64,000 nt of DNA from XYD12-FULL-36-8 sp964613805 (GCA_964613805.1 CAZTJF010000008.1:82335-146334); one strand, 5' to 3'; positions 37,246-46,849 are shown, numbered from the stretch's first letter. The notes: generated by a model not told the origin, from the letters alone. A program made the numbers and translations.

Positions 37246-37476
37246 AAAGTTAGAAAGTGGAAAGTTTATAAAGTTTGTCAAGAATTACATTGTTTGCTGT
37301 ACTGACATTAACCATTTCACCGCAGCACCAGCTTGGTAACGAAGCGATTAATTACTGCCAAGTAATGGATCAACTTGCAGCCAGGGACATATTCGGCTAA
37401 TGTAAAACCCTCCACAAAAGTAATTTGTAATGAATAAATAATCGACCTGAAGTAACGTTAAAAAATATACTACTAA

Positions 37477-38181
37477 TCATTTTTGCTCTTTTTTCTTTAC
37501 TACTTCTTCTTTTCTTGCCAAGTTAAAATTTTTATCGAAAACATATAATAAAGGATTACCCACTTCAATTGGATTCCATTTATCTCCTCTTTCCCTTGGC
37601 AGCCAAAACCCTAATAACCAAAAATAATTAAATTCACTTCTATGTGGTTGTAATAAAATGTACAATGAATCACTTTGAATGTACATATCAAGCGGATGGA
37701 GTGCGCTCTCTAACACTTTTATATATTTTCCTTCACACTCATTTTTATCATCAATTAGTAAAATGCTATAATCATAAACATGATCCGTTTCAGTTAATCT
37801 CGCATCTAAGAATAATTGACCGTTAAACACATGGATATTTGACCAACGAGCGAACAAATAAAATTTTCTTTTAGTGGCTTGCTTTAAGTATTTCTGATTT
37901 TTGTTATAAACAAAAAATCCCATGTCAAATTCGGAATCTGAGACTTTTTCGTCAATAAGATCAAAAAAGAACCAGTATCTGTCTTTCCAAAAACATGTTT
38001 CAATAGAGTCCAGTTTTGATATATAGATAGTATCTAGTTCTAATGATGTATTATACTCTAACATTTCTTTTGTGGATATATACTTGAACTCCCAGTCATT
38101 TGTTGTGGATAATTTCCTTTTTTCCTGGGGAAAAACAATTTGCACTAAAAAAAATATTAGGATAATTCTAATTTTAATCAT
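37477..38181 (-). CDS. hypothetical secreted protein
   Basis: A 234-residue protein with a signal peptide (MIKIRIILIFFLVQIVFPQ). The mature part has many aromatic and acidic residues in alternating patterns (FYLFARWSNIHVFNGQLFLDARL, YSILLIDDKNE), suggesting beta structure. It ends in a basic tail (KEEVVKKKEQK). I do not recognise the family, and no partner gene is adjacent. The hydrophobic leader and length argue that it is real. Confidence 0.6.
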   Translation of the reverse strand: MIKIRIILIFFLVQIVFPQEKRKLSTTNDWEFKYISTKEMLEYNTSLELDTIYISKLDSIETCFWKDRYWFFFDLIDEKVSDSEFDMGFFVYNKNQKYLKQATKRKFYLFARWSNIHVFNGQLFLDARLTETDHVYDYSILLIDDKNECEGKYIKVLESALHPLDMYIQSDSLYILLQPHRSEFNYFWLLGFWLPRERGDKWNPIEVGNPLLYVFDKNFNLARKEEVVKKKEQK

Positions 38182-38410
38182 TTGCTTAAATCTTATTCGA
38201 CTTTACAATTTTAAGTTAATCTACTATTTACTTCGAATGCTTACTTTACATACAAAATCATTACTGGATTTTTGAAGATCATTCAATAGTCAACTGAGCT
38301 AAAAATATCTATCAAAAATTAACAAAATATTTCCATATAGAATAGCTGTGTTCCAAGCATAAACCAAAATTATTTACTAAGTTTTGGTAAAGAATTCTAA
38401 GGTTATCTGC

Positions 38411-39775
38411 ATGCTGCAATCAATAAATCCTGCAAATGAAGAACTCATCAAAGAATATGCTGAAATGAGCGACTCCGAGGTTTCTAAAATTTTAGAGCAA
38501 GTAAATTCAGCTTATCAGGATTGGAAGTGGAGTTCTTTTTCTCACCGCTCACAACTAATGCAAAATGCAGCAAAAGTTTTACGTGAGAGGAAAGAAGAAT
38601 TTGCAAAGTTAATGACTCTCGAAATGGGCAAACCGATTTTACAGTCCAAAGCGGAAGTTGAGAAGTGTGTTTGGGTTTGTGATTACTACGCAGATAATGC
38701 TGAGAAGTTTCTATCAAATGAGGAAGTAAAAACTGATTTTTCAAAAAGCTATGTCTCATACCAACCGCTTGGAGTTGTGCTGGCAGTTATGCCCTGGAAT
38801 TTCCCATTCTGGCAAGTGTTTCGTTTTGCCGCTCCTACTTTAATGGCGGGGAATGCCGGTGTTCTCAAACACTCCTCTAATGTAATGGGATGTGCACTTG
38901 CAATAGAAGAAATATTTTTGAAAGCAGGATTCCCTGAAAGTTTATTTAGAACTCTCCTCATCTCTTCAAAAAAAGTTGAGTCGGTTATAAAAAATAAAAT
39001 TGTGCAAGCAGTTACGCTTACTGGCAGCACTCCTGCAGGAAAATCTGTTGCCTCAATTACCGGTAGTGAAATTAAAAAAACTTTATTGGAATTAGGCGGA
39101 AGTGATCCGTATGTAATTTTAGAAGATGCTGATTTAGAAAATGCTGCGGAAATCTGTGTGAATGCACGTTTGATAAATGGTGGACAAAGCTGCATCGCAG
39201 CAAAGAGGTTTATTATTGTTGAAGAAATTTATACAATGTTTGAAGAGCGGTTTCTTCAAAAGATGAAATCAAGAAAAATGGGCGATCCGTTTGATGAATC
39301 AAATCACTTAGGTCCGCAGGCAAGAACAGATTTGCGTGATGAGCTGCACCAGCAAGTTATGCAAAGTGTACAAAAAGGAGCAAAGCTTGTACTCGGTGGT
39401 GAAATTCCTAAGATGAAAGGGGCTTATTATCCTCCAACCGTTTTGGCAAATGTAACTCCAGGGATGCCAGCTTATGATGATGAAATATTCGGACCGGTTG
39501 CATCTTTAATTAAAGTTAAGGATGAAGCCGAAGCAATCAAGGTTGCCAATGCAACAAGTTTTGGATTGGGTGCAGCTGTTTTTACAAAAGATATCAAAAG
39601 GGGAGAACGAATTGCAGAGAAGGAATTGATTGCTGGCTGCTGCTTCGTTAATGATTCGGTTCGTTCCGATCCCCGATTGCCTTTTGGTGGAGTAAAAGAA
39701 TCTGGTTATGGACGAGAGTTATCTCAATTTGGAATCAGAGAGTTTGTGAATATTAAAACTGTTTGCATGAAATGA
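38411..39775 (+). CDS. NAD(P)-dependent aldehyde dehydrogenase, succinate-semialdehyde dehydrogenase-like
   Basis: Oxidises an aldehyde to the acid; the closest look is to short succinate-semialdehyde dehydrogenases. The 454-residue enzyme shows the oxyanion/cofactor segment VMPWNFPFWQVFRFAAPTL, catalytic Glu in LELGGSDPYVI and catalytic Cys in NGGQSCIAAKRF, with FGGVKESGYGRELS at the end. The frame can be opened upstream at a TTG (38384), but ATG 38411 begins at the usual family start (MLQSINPANEE). Substrate is inferred from overall similarity. Confidence 0.9.
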   Translation: MLQSINPANEELIKEYAEMSDSEVSKILEQVNSAYQDWKWSSFSHRSQLMQNAAKVLRERKEEFAKLMTLEMGKPILQSKAEVEKCVWVCDYYADNAEKFLSNEEVKTDFSKSYVSYQPLGVVLAVMPWNFPFWQVFRFAAPTLMAGNAGVLKHSSNVMGCALAIEEIFLKAGFPESLFRTLLISSKKVESVIKNKIVQAVTLTGSTPAGKSVASITGSEIKKTLLELGGSDPYVILEDADLENAAEICVNARLINGGQSCIAAKRFIIVEEIYTMFEERFLQKMKSRKMGDPFDESNHLGPQARTDLRDELHQQVMQSVQKGAKLVLGGEIPKMKGAYYPPTVLANVTPGMPAYDDEIFGPVASLIKVKDEAEAIKVANATSFGLGAAVFTKDIKRGERIAEKELIAGCCFVNDSVRSDPRLPFGGVKESGYGRELSQFGIREFVNIKTVCMK

Positions 39776-39801
39776 TTATGAGTTGTACGAAAAGCTACAT
39801 C

Positions 39802-39876
39802 GTCATTGCGAGCGGAGCGAAGCAATCCCAGTTCAATTTTTTAGATTGCTTCGGGACTATCGTCCCTCGCAATGAC
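39802..39876. repeat. GTCATTGCGAG dispersed repeat, paired arms
   Basis: One arm, GTCATTGCGAG...GAAGCAATC (39802-39827), is followed after 16 bases by a second arm in inverse orientation (39844-39876). The whole 75-base unit is a near palindrome between the aldehyde dehydrogenase gene and truA and ends 14 bases before the truA start. Confidence 0.75.
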
Positions 39877-39890
39877 TATTCGAGAGTTTC

Positions 39891-40619
39891 ATGAATAATT
39901 ACAAGCTCATAATTCAATTTGATGGGACCAACTATGCTGGTTGGCAACACCAGGCGAATGCGATCACAATACAGCAAAAAATTGTTGAATCAATCAAAGT
40001 ATTGCTTGGTGAAGACGTTAATCTTATCGGTTCTGGAAGAACAGATGCCGGAGTACACGCATTGGGACAAGTCGCTAACTTCATAACTCGTGAAGATCTT
40101 GATTTGTACAAGTTTAAGTATTCGCTTAATTCAATGCTGCCGAAAGATATTTCTGTTATAGATATTCAAAAAATCCATCAAGGATTTCAATCAAGATATG
40201 ATGCAAAGAAGCGTTCATACCTTTATATTATTTCAAAAAATAAATCTCCTTTTTACGACAGATTTTCTTACTTCTACCATGGTTCTTTAGACTGCAATAA
40301 ATTAAATTCTGTTTCAGGCGGCTTCATAGGTGAGCATGATTATTCTTCATTCTGCAAAAAAAACACTGAAACAGAAAATAAAATATGTAATGTTTATCAA
40401 ACTCATTGGAAAGAAACTAAAGGATTGATATTTTTTCTTATAGAAGCCGATAGATTTTTACACGGTATGGTTCGCACAATTGTTGGAACAGTTCTGCACT
40501 CCATAAAGAACAATTATGATGAAGGTTACATCAAATCAGTTTTCAATTCTAAAGATAGAGAATCGGCTGGAGAAAGTGTTCCAGCAAAAGGATTATTTTT
40601 GTACAAAGTAAAGTATTGA
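39891..40619 (+). CDS. truA: tRNA pseudouridine(38-40) synthase
   Basis: Converts uridines 38-40 in the tRNA anticodon stem to pseudouridine. The 242-residue protein has the catalytic Asp52 in GSGRTDAGVHALGQVANF, the N-terminal FDGTNYAGWQHQ and the C-terminal FLHGMVRTIVGTVL, all typical of TruA. Its start lies right behind a repeat element, so the repeat would form part of the leader if transcription comes from upstream. Confidence 0.95.
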   Translation: MNNYKLIIQFDGTNYAGWQHQANAITIQQKIVESIKVLLGEDVNLIGSGRTDAGVHALGQVANFITREDLDLYKFKYSLNSMLPKDISVIDIQKIHQGFQSRYDAKKRSYLYIISKNKSPFYDRFSYFYHGSLDCNKLNSVSGGFIGEHDYSSFCKKNTETENKICNVYQTHWKETKGLIFFLIEADRFLHGMVRTIVGTVLHSIKNNYDEGYIKSVFNSKDRESAGESVPAKGLFLYKVKY

Positions 40620-40650
40620 ATTAAGGAGAAAGCAAAAACTAATTATTAAT

Positions 40651-40776
40651 AATGTGGCTAAAGCCATTCTTTGTGTATTCTATGTTCCGTCAGATAAATC
40701 TGACGGGAACAAAAGATTTATTGCAGTTTACTTTAGTGAACTGAAATAAGAAACTAATTTTGGCTTTAGCCGCATT
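40651..40776. repeat. 126-base inverted-repeat element with two inner hairpins
   Basis: Outer arms AATGTGGCTAAAGCC (40651-40665) and GGCTTTAGCCGCATT (40762-40776) match at 14 of 15 positions. Inside are a hairpin GTTCCGTCAGA/TCTGACGGGAAC (40684-40710) and a hairpin CAGTTTACT/AGTGAACTG (40724-40743). The unit fills the truA-SDR spacer and contains no gene. Confidence 0.65.
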
Positions 40777-40802
40777 GTAATAGATTTCTGGAAAATTATT
40801 TT

Positions 40803-41558
40803 ATGATAAACTTATCTTTAAAATCTGTTTTAATTACAGGCGGTTCACGAGGAATCGGTGCTGCTTGCGTTAAGCTATTTGCGAAAGCTGATGCTATTGT
40901 ACACTTTACCTACAAATCCAACGTTGATGCCGCGAATAAACTTGCGCAACAATTTGATAAAAAGAAGAAAGCTTTCTTTTATAAAATGGATTTTAGCAAT
41001 GAGGTTGGTCTTGAACAAAGAATAATCGAGCTTGTAACTAAAATTAAAAAGATTGATATACTCGTTAACAACGCAGGTATTTGGGAATATGGTGAGGCGG
41101 ATAAAATGACCTTGCGTGAATGGAATAAAACAATGCAAGCTAATTTAACAAGCATGTTTTTAATGACTAAGCATGTAATTCCAATGATGAAAAAAAATAA
41201 GTTTGGAAGAATAATTAATATTTCTTCGACAGCGGGGCAGCGAGGAGAAGCATTTCATTCACATTATGCCGCATCAAAAGGAGCAATGATATCGTACACT
41301 AAATCACTTGCTGTTGAACTTGGAGGACACAACATTACTGTTAACAGTGTTGCTCCCGGCTGGGTTGATACCGAAATGTGCAAGGAAGTTTTTAGCGATA
41401 AGAAGTATAAAGAAAAAGTAAGATTAGATATTCCAGTTGAAAGAATTGCAACTTCCGGAGATATTGCTGGTCCAGTGTTATTTCTTGCTTCAGATTTAGC
41501 AAGACATATAAATGGAGAAATCCTAAATGTGAATGGCGGTTCTGTTTTATGCGGCTAA
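40803..41558 (+). CDS. short-chain dehydrogenase/reductase, FabG-like
   Basis: A 251-residue classical SDR. The cofactor loop is ITGGSRGIGAA, the structural motif is LVNNAGIW, and the catalytic set is Ser141/142, Tyr155 and Lys159 (YAASK). The closing GGSVLCG region is typical. It resembles 3-oxoacyl-ACP reductases, but no fatty-acid synthesis genes are adjacent, so the substrate stays open. Confidence 0.88.
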   Translation: MINLSLKSVLITGGSRGIGAACVKLFAKADAIVHFTYKSNVDAANKLAQQFDKKKKAFFYKMDFSNEVGLEQRIIELVTKIKKIDILVNNAGIWEYGEADKMTLREWNKTMQANLTSMFLMTKHVIPMMKKNKFGRIINISSTAGQRGEAFHSHYAASKGAMISYTKSLAVELGGHNITVNSVAPGWVDTEMCKEVFSDKKYKEKVRLDIPVERIATSGDIAGPVLFLASDLARHINGEILNVNGGSVLCG

Positions 41559-41657
41559 AATTCTGATTATTTTTAAATAAATTTTGTCACATTAATCAAT
41601 CAATATTTACTAGACATTAAATAAAACTAAAACATTCATAAAAATGAAAGGTTTAAT

Positions 41658-42122
41658 ATGGAGTTTCTTGCAGCATTACACCCGAAAGTAATCCACTTTC
41701 CAATAGCTTTTCTTTCAGGTTATTTTTTGTTTGAGTTCTTAGGAATAGTTTTGAAGAAAGAATTTTTATCAAAAGCTGCTCACCTGCTTTTATTATTGGG
41801 AGTACTCGGAGCATTTGCCGCAGTATTGACTGGCAGACAAGCTGAGGAAGCATTCGAATATTGGAATAAACAGAGTAGTGAATTGTTAGAAGAGCATGAA
41901 CTCTATGCAAACCTTACATTATGGTATTTTGCCGCTTTGCTTATGCTGCGCACTTTTGTTTCCTTTAAGAAAAAATTTGTTGGAATAGTTCAGTATGTAA
42001 TTTTAGTTTTAGCTTTGGTCGGTGTTTATTTTGTTTATGAAGTTGGAGAACATGGCGGTAAAATGGTCTATCAACATGGTGTTGGAACCGAATACAAAAT
42101 AAAACAAATGGAATCAGAGTAA
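41658..42122 (+). CDS. DUF2231-like small membrane protein
   Basis: A 154-residue protein with four predicted membrane helices. The N-terminal LHPKVIHFPIAFLSGYF is the signature of DUF2231 membrane proteins, which share a conserved His-Pro...His-Phe-Pro start and a glycine-containing third helix. His residues at the helix ends (EEHELY, EVGEHGGK) could bind metal or heme, but this is unproven. It is followed closely by an unknown membrane protein gene. Confidence 0.75.
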   Translation: MEFLAALHPKVIHFPIAFLSGYFLFEFLGIVLKKEFLSKAAHLLLLLGVLGAFAAVLTGRQAEEAFEYWNKQSSELLEEHELYANLTLWYFAALLMLRTFVSFKKKFVGIVQYVILVLALVGVYFVYEVGEHGGKMVYQHGVGTEYKIKQMESE

Positions 42123-42128
42123 GCTGAA

Positions 42129-42944
42129 TTGGATTATAGAACAAGCACTATTCGATTATTACTTGCAATTATTCTTGTTAACGTAATTGGTTTCGCTCTA
42201 AAATATTTTGAATTAGATACTTTCATAATCTTCCTTGGTTTCAGATTTCATCTTGCTGCAATTATTCCTCTTTTGGTAGTAATAAAAAGTGAACAGCTAA
42301 GCTTGCTCAAAAGCGCTTTCACGCATCCCCAATTTGTTAAAGTTGGAAGGGTGATTTTATTATTCATTTTTGTAAATGTACTTTTCATTTCAATTTTATT
42401 TTTGCTTAAAAAAATTGAAATTGGCGATCCTGAGTATTTTTATGAGTTCGGACTTTCTTCCATTATTGATTATCCAATTTACCTGATTTGGAATTCCTTT
42501 CAGTTAATTTTCCTTTATTTTTTCCTTTTGATAGTTCAGAAAAGTTTTAAGTATGAGTTTATCATTCTGTTTGTGACATGTGTGCTGATTTTTATCTATG
42601 AATTTATTCCCATCACAAAATTTTCAGTTGATTATAAAGCCATATCATCTTTTTTAGTGTTGTGTTTAATATGCTCAATCATTCTGAAATATTTTAATAA
42701 TGTTTATCTGTTTGTCATTCTCATCTTTTCAATAATCTGGATCAACGTATTATCATTCGGTTCATCTTCACAAGCAATTATCAAACTTTTTTTTGCTGCA
42801 AATTATGATTCTTGGGAAGGATTTTTTACAGTTGATAAAACCATTTCAAACTTTCTCTATCCCGCAAATATTTTTTTGATATTTATTTCCTTGCTTATTT
42901 ATAAACTGGTGAGTAAAAGAAAACACACTCTACAGATTAATTAA
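42129..42944 (+). CDS. hypothetical multi-pass membrane protein
   Basis: A 271-residue protein, very rich in Ile, Leu and Phe, with about eight predicted helices. It begins at TTG 42129, six bases after the DUF2231 gene; there is no useful nearby in-frame ATG, so it is probably translated by coupling. The layout (helical bundles with a conserved-looking SSIIDYPIYLIWNSFQLIFLYFFLL segment) recalls CPBP-type intramembrane proteases, but the glutamate and histidine motifs of that family are not visible. Function unknown. Confidence 0.6.
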   Translation: MDYRTSTIRLLLAIILVNVIGFALKYFELDTFIIFLGFRFHLAAIIPLLVVIKSEQLSLLKSAFTHPQFVKVGRVILLFIFVNVLFISILFLLKKIEIGDPEYFYEFGLSSIIDYPIYLIWNSFQLIFLYFFLLIVQKSFKYEFIILFVTCVLIFIYEFIPITKFSVDYKAISSFLVLCLICSIILKYFNNVYLFVILIFSIIWINVLSFGSSSQAIIKLFFAANYDSWEGFFTVDKTISNFLYPANIFLIFISLLIYKLVSKRKHTLQIN

Positions 42945-42986
42945 ATCTGTTTTTTTGTTATTTTGAGTCGTTAAAAATAATGATGC

Positions 42987-43574
42987 ATGAATAAGTTTTT
43001 CATTTCCATAATTATAATCACTCTATTTAATTTCGATCCGATATTTAGTGCCGATAAGGCAAGAGGATTTTTTATTTCATTTGGCGTTGGTCCGCGATTA
43101 CCAATCAGCAATTTTGCAGGTTCAACTGATTTGGGTTATGGATTTAATTTTGAAATATCTTACACTGACAATAACTACATTCCGGTTTTTTTATTTACGA
43201 AAATCGGGTATGAACAGTATCCGGGGTCTCAAGGATATTATGAATCATCAGACTACTCAAACTTCTCAACAGTAAGTATTCCAATAAATACAGGAATCAG
43301 ATATTATTTTTCTCCATTGCTTGAGAGTGCATTTTTGTTAATGCCGTTGGCAGAGGTCTCTGCGTCTTTTTCATATTTAAAGGAACTCCACCAGTTTAAA
43401 TTAACTTCGGGAAGAAGTAATTACTTTGAGGAATACTATAAGTTTGGTTTTAGTGCAGGTGTCGGAGTGTCAATGTTCTTGATGGAAATACTGGCATCCT
43501 ACAATTACTTTCAGAATAACCAATTCGTTTCTGCCGATTTGAAAATTAGATTACCATTGTTAGTTATTTTTTAA
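42987..43574 (+). CDS. outer-membrane beta-barrel-like protein
   Basis: A 195-residue protein with a signal peptide (cleavage near FSADKA, residues 20-25). The mature chain is a series of amphipathic strands with aromatic ends (GFFISFGVGPRLPIS, YGFNFEISYTD, FKFGFSAGVGVSMFLM-like, SADLKIRLPLLVIF), the pattern of small eight-strand outer-membrane barrels. The final hydrophobic strand ends in Phe, as barrel-assembly signals do. Function beyond the barrel is unknown. The enoyl-CoA hydratase gene starts nine bases later. Confidence 0.65.
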   Translation: MNKFFISIIIITLFNFDPIFSADKARGFFISFGVGPRLPISNFAGSTDLGYGFNFEISYTDNNYIPVFLFTKIGYEQYPGSQGYYESSDYSNFSTVSIPINTGIRYYFSPLLESAFLLMPLAEVSASFSYLKELHQFKLTSGRSNYFEEYYKFGFSAGVGVSMFLMEILASYNYFQNNQFVSADLKIRLPLLVIF

Positions 43575-43583
43575 AGGAATAAA

Positions 43584-44366
43584 ATGGATTATCAAAACCT
43601 AACACTAGAAAAAAAAGAAAATCTCGCGATAGTTAGAATCAATCGTCCCGATAAGCTTAATGCACTTAATGCTGCAACACTTGATGAATTGAAACAAATG
43701 TTTATTACTCTTCGGAACGATGACAATGCTTATGTCATAATATTAAGTGGAACAGGTGAAAAAGCTTTCGTTGCCGGTGCAGATATTTCTGAACTTAATA
43801 AACTTGATATGATTTCCGCAAAAGCTTTTGCTGAACGCGGACAAGAAATTTTTTATTCAATTGAAAATATGAACAAGCCTGTAATTGCAGCAGTAAATGG
43901 TTTTGCACTTGGCGGCGGCTGTGAACTTGCATTATCTTGTCACATAAGATTGGCATCCGATAATGCTAAGTTTGGGCAGCCGGAAGTTAATCTTGGAATT
44001 ATTCCCGGTTACGGCGGCACACAAAGATTAACACGGCTGATAAATTCTGGGAGATCTGCTGAAATGATTTTTACCGGAGATTTGATTGATGCAAATGAAG
44101 CACTTCGTATCGGACTAGTGAACCATGTTTATCCCAAATCAGATTTGATGAATAAGGCAGTTGAATTGGCTAATAAAATATCATTAAAGGGACAGCATGC
44201 AGTCCGCATGGCATTGAAATCAATAAATATTGTAGATCAAGTTTCTGATACAGAAGGGCAGAAATATGAAGCAAGTTTATTTGCTATTTGCTGCGGAACC
44301 GAAGAATTCAAGGAAGGGACTAGTGCTTTTCTCGAAAAACGAAAACCAAATTTTAAAAACAAATAG
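43584..44366 (+). CDS. enoyl-CoA hydratase / crotonase-family protein
   Basis: Adds water to trans-2-enoyl-CoA in fatty-acid or butyryl-CoA metabolism. The 260-residue crotonase fold shows the oxyanion segments FVAGADISEL and NGFALGGGCELALSC, with the two catalytic glutamates expected in CELALS and GQPEVNLGIIPGYGGTQRL; both are present, so hydratase activity is likely. It strongly resembles short-chain 3-hydroxybutyryl-CoA dehydratases. A strong AAAGGAATAAA precedes the ATG. Confidence 0.92.
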   Translation: MDYQNLTLEKKENLAIVRINRPDKLNALNAATLDELKQMFITLRNDDNAYVIILSGTGEKAFVAGADISELNKLDMISAKAFAERGQEIFYSIENMNKPVIAAVNGFALGGGCELALSCHIRLASDNAKFGQPEVNLGIIPGYGGTQRLTRLINSGRSAEMIFTGDLIDANEALRIGLVNHVYPKSDLMNKAVELANKISLKGQHAVRMALKSINIVDQVSDTEGQKYEASLFAICCGTEEFKEGTSAFLEKRKPNFKNK

Positions 44367-44467
44367 TCTTTATAAAGTTTTTGATGTGTTTTGTGTTTCC
44401 CGGATAAATCCATTCCTCCTTTATTGTAACTTTTTAATTACTCTTTTAAATCCGAATTTTTTCAACG

Positions 44468-45478
44468 ATGAATTTAAAAATTAATTTCAAAAAAATACTG
44501 ACTGGACTTTTTTCGATTTCAGTATTATTGCTATTATCACATTTAATTCTCTCACTACTTCATCCCGGTACACCCTCGCCTCAAATTATTCAAATAAGTG
44601 ATGAGGAGATTAACAATAAATTTATAGAATGCTTGCATAGTTTTGATGTTAAAGATCAATGGATAAAGAAAGTGAAACGGAATTCTATTGTTCCTTCATA
44701 CATTATAAGTTTACCACCCGATCTTCCCGTTGCTCAAATAATTTTTAATCTAATGAATGAAGTTACAGGTAATGACATTGAGGTTACAGCAAACGAAAAA
44801 AAAATGGGCGGTAAAACCTTGATGAAGGTTACTTCGAATGACGAAATTAAGCTGGAAGCAGAATTCAATTATGATGATAAGCTGGAACGAGCAAAAAGTA
44901 AATTGATACTGTTTATATTTGGGAGAGAACAGAAAGAATCTGAATATGATTCTTTATTCCGCAACTCACCTAAAAGATTTTCCTCTTTATTAGTGCCGTC
45001 TAAATCAGCTTCAGCGTCTTCGAAATGGCTTAGAGAAAACGGATTTGATTACGCTGTAATGCTAAATAATAGTATTAATGAATTGGATTATAGGATAGAG
45101 AAAGATCATTCCGAAGAAAGAATAAAAATGGTTGTGAAGAATATTGTAGCTGCCTTTCCCAATGCCTTATTTTTTGTGATAGATAAAAACCATAACATTT
45201 ATTCATCTTCAAATTATCTGTTTCTTAAAAAAGAGTTTGATAAACGGAAAATTAAATTTATTACAACCGATTCTTTAAAGTTTATTGACAATAACCAGCA
45301 AAATATTTCAGACACATTAAATTCCATTGTAAAGGATGTTAGAGAAAAAGATGTAACAAGGATTGCCATATCTTTTGATGCTTATCAATCGCTGACGGAT
45401 GATTTTAAAAAACTAATAAGAGTTGGTTACAAATTTGTGCAGACTTCTGAATTAAAGAAAGGAGAGAAGAAAAAATAG
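44468..45478 (+). CDS. membrane-anchored protein, possible divergent polysaccharide deacetylase relative
   Basis: A 336-residue protein with one N-terminal helix (about 13-31), so the bulk is extracytoplasmic. The first 150 residues are a beta-rich region (SYIISLPPDLPVAQIIFNLM). The second half (from LLVPSKSASASSKWLRENGFDYAVMLN to KFITTDSLKFIDN and DVTRIAISFDAY) follows the strand/helix order of the divergent polysaccharide deacetylase (YibQ-like) barrel, but metal residues are not clear. The resemblance is weak and seen by eye only. Lys-rich C-terminus (KKGEKKK). Confidence 0.5.
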   Translation: MNLKINFKKILTGLFSISVLLLLSHLILSLLHPGTPSPQIIQISDEEINNKFIECLHSFDVKDQWIKKVKRNSIVPSYIISLPPDLPVAQIIFNLMNEVTGNDIEVTANEKKMGGKTLMKVTSNDEIKLEAEFNYDDKLERAKSKLILFIFGREQKESEYDSLFRNSPKRFSSLLVPSKSASASSKWLRENGFDYAVMLNNSINELDYRIEKDHSEERIKMVVKNIVAAFPNALFFVIDKNHNIYSSSNYLFLKKEFDKRKIKFITTDSLKFIDNNQQNISDTLNSIVKDVREKDVTRIAISFDAYQSLTDDFKKLIRVGYKFVQTSELKKGEKKK

Positions 45479-45481
45479 AAT

Positions 45482-46849
45482 TCAACTAATAATCTCACCA
45501 TTTTGATTCACTATTTTCACTTCTCCAAATTCAGATGTTAAAAATTCATTAAACAATTTATTCTTATCACCAACAAGAACGATTGATAATTCATTTAACT
45601 TAATATTTTCAATCGCTGCTTTCTGAACTTCGTCAATCGAAATATTTAGAATGTTATCCACATAAGAGTCAAAGTAATTAAGCGGAAGACCATGAATTGC
45701 GAGCAAAGATAAATTTGAAATAACCTGTCCATCCGCTTCAAAATTTGAGGGAAATCTTCTTGTCATTGATGATTTGGTAAATTCCAATTCTTTGTCGGTC
45801 ACACCTTGTTTTATTTTCTCAAGTTCAATAAGAATTTCATTTACTGCGGCACGGGTATTTTCAGTTGAAACAGAAGTCGAAACACAAAATTCCCCAGCAT
45901 TTTTATGGTAAGAAAAATTGGAAGCTGCTCCGTACGTAAAACCTTTTGCCTCACGTAAGTTAAGGTTTATTCGACTTGTGAATTGCCCCCCTAAAATCAT
46001 ATTCATAATTGTTTTAGAGAAATAATCGGGAGCGTTTCGTTGTGTGGATTGGTGTCCAATTCTTATTTCTGTTTGAACCGCTCCTTCTTTGTGCAAGATG
46101 TAAACGGTGCGTTTATTTTTTACAATATCAAACTGCGGATTAAATAAAGTTGATGTGTTTTTCCAAATACTAAGATGTTTTTCTAATAGAGAAGTGAGTT
46201 CTTCTTCAGTCATAGCACCAGCAACAACTAATTGAGCTGATAGAGGGTTAAAATAATTTTCATAAAATAATTTAACTTCATCAACGCTCAATTTGCTTAT
46301 ACTTTCATCAAAGCCGAGGATTGGAAAAGCATAGGCATTGCTCTTTCCATGGATAACATTTTCAAATGCTAAATCTGCTAACTCTTCAGGATCATCTTTT
46401 TGCTGTAAGAGTTTTACTTCAACTTTTCTTTTTTCGCGCTGAAAATCTGAATCATTGAAGTGCGGCTTGGTTAAAATTAAGCTAAACAGTTCAAGCGAGC
46501 GTTCAAAATTTTCAGTAAGCGTTCGGAGTGAAAGGAAAACATTATCGTGATTACAGCTTGCCGAAAAACTGCTGCCAAGAATTTCAAATTCCTCGCTCAG
46601 TTCAAGAGAATTGTAATCTCCAGCTCCTTCATCAAGTGATAAGGTGAATAGGTTAGCTAATCCATTTTTATTTTTTGGATCAAAAACACTCCCGCAGTTC
46701 GCAATTAGACTCATTCGTAATGTTGGAAGAAAATTTCTTTGTATGAACAAAATTTTTAAACCATTTGAAAGTGTAAATCTTTTTATTTCAGGCAGCGAGA
46801 ATTTTACTTCTTGATTTGGGTTTGGAATTTGCGTTCTATCAAAACTCAT
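45482..46849 (-). CDS. M16 peptidase family protein, non-catalytic subunit
   Basis: A 455-residue M16 protein with no signal peptide. The position of the zinc motif reads GLANLFTLSLDEG, so HxxEH is lost. The substrate-binding LREAKGFTYGAASNF is kept. Its start overlaps the stop of the catalytic gene by four bases (46846-46849), so both chains should be made in equal amounts and form an active/inactive heterodimer. Unlike the pair at 3.4-6.8 kb it should be cytoplasmic. Confidence 0.9.
   Translation of the reverse strand: MSFDRTQIPNPNQEVKFSLPEIKRFTLSNGLKILFIQRNFLPTLRMSLIANCGSVFDPKNKNGLANLFTLSLDEGAGDYNSLELSEEFEILGSSFSASCNHDNVFLSLRTLTENFERSLELFSLILTKPHFNDSDFQREKRKVEVKLLQQKDDPEELADLAFENVIHGKSNAYAFPILGFDESISKLSVDEVKLFYENYFNPLSAQLVVAGAMTEEELTSLLEKHLSIWKNTSTLFNPQFDIVKNKRTVYILHKEGAVQTEIRIGHQSTQRNAPDYFSKTIMNMILGGQFTSRINLNLREAKGFTYGAASNFSYHKNAGEFCVSTSVSTENTRAAVNEILIELEKIKQGVTDKELEFTKSSMTRRFPSNFEADGQVISNLSLLAIHGLPLNYFDSYVDNILNISIDEVQKAAIENIKLNELSIVLVGDKNKLFNEFLTSEFGEVKIVNQNGEIIS

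Noticed and set aside
37246..37476. Repeat-like AAAGTT tracts after the PP2C phosphatase gene
   Set aside because: Only short, imperfect AT-rich repetition near 37245-37280; too weak to call a repeat.
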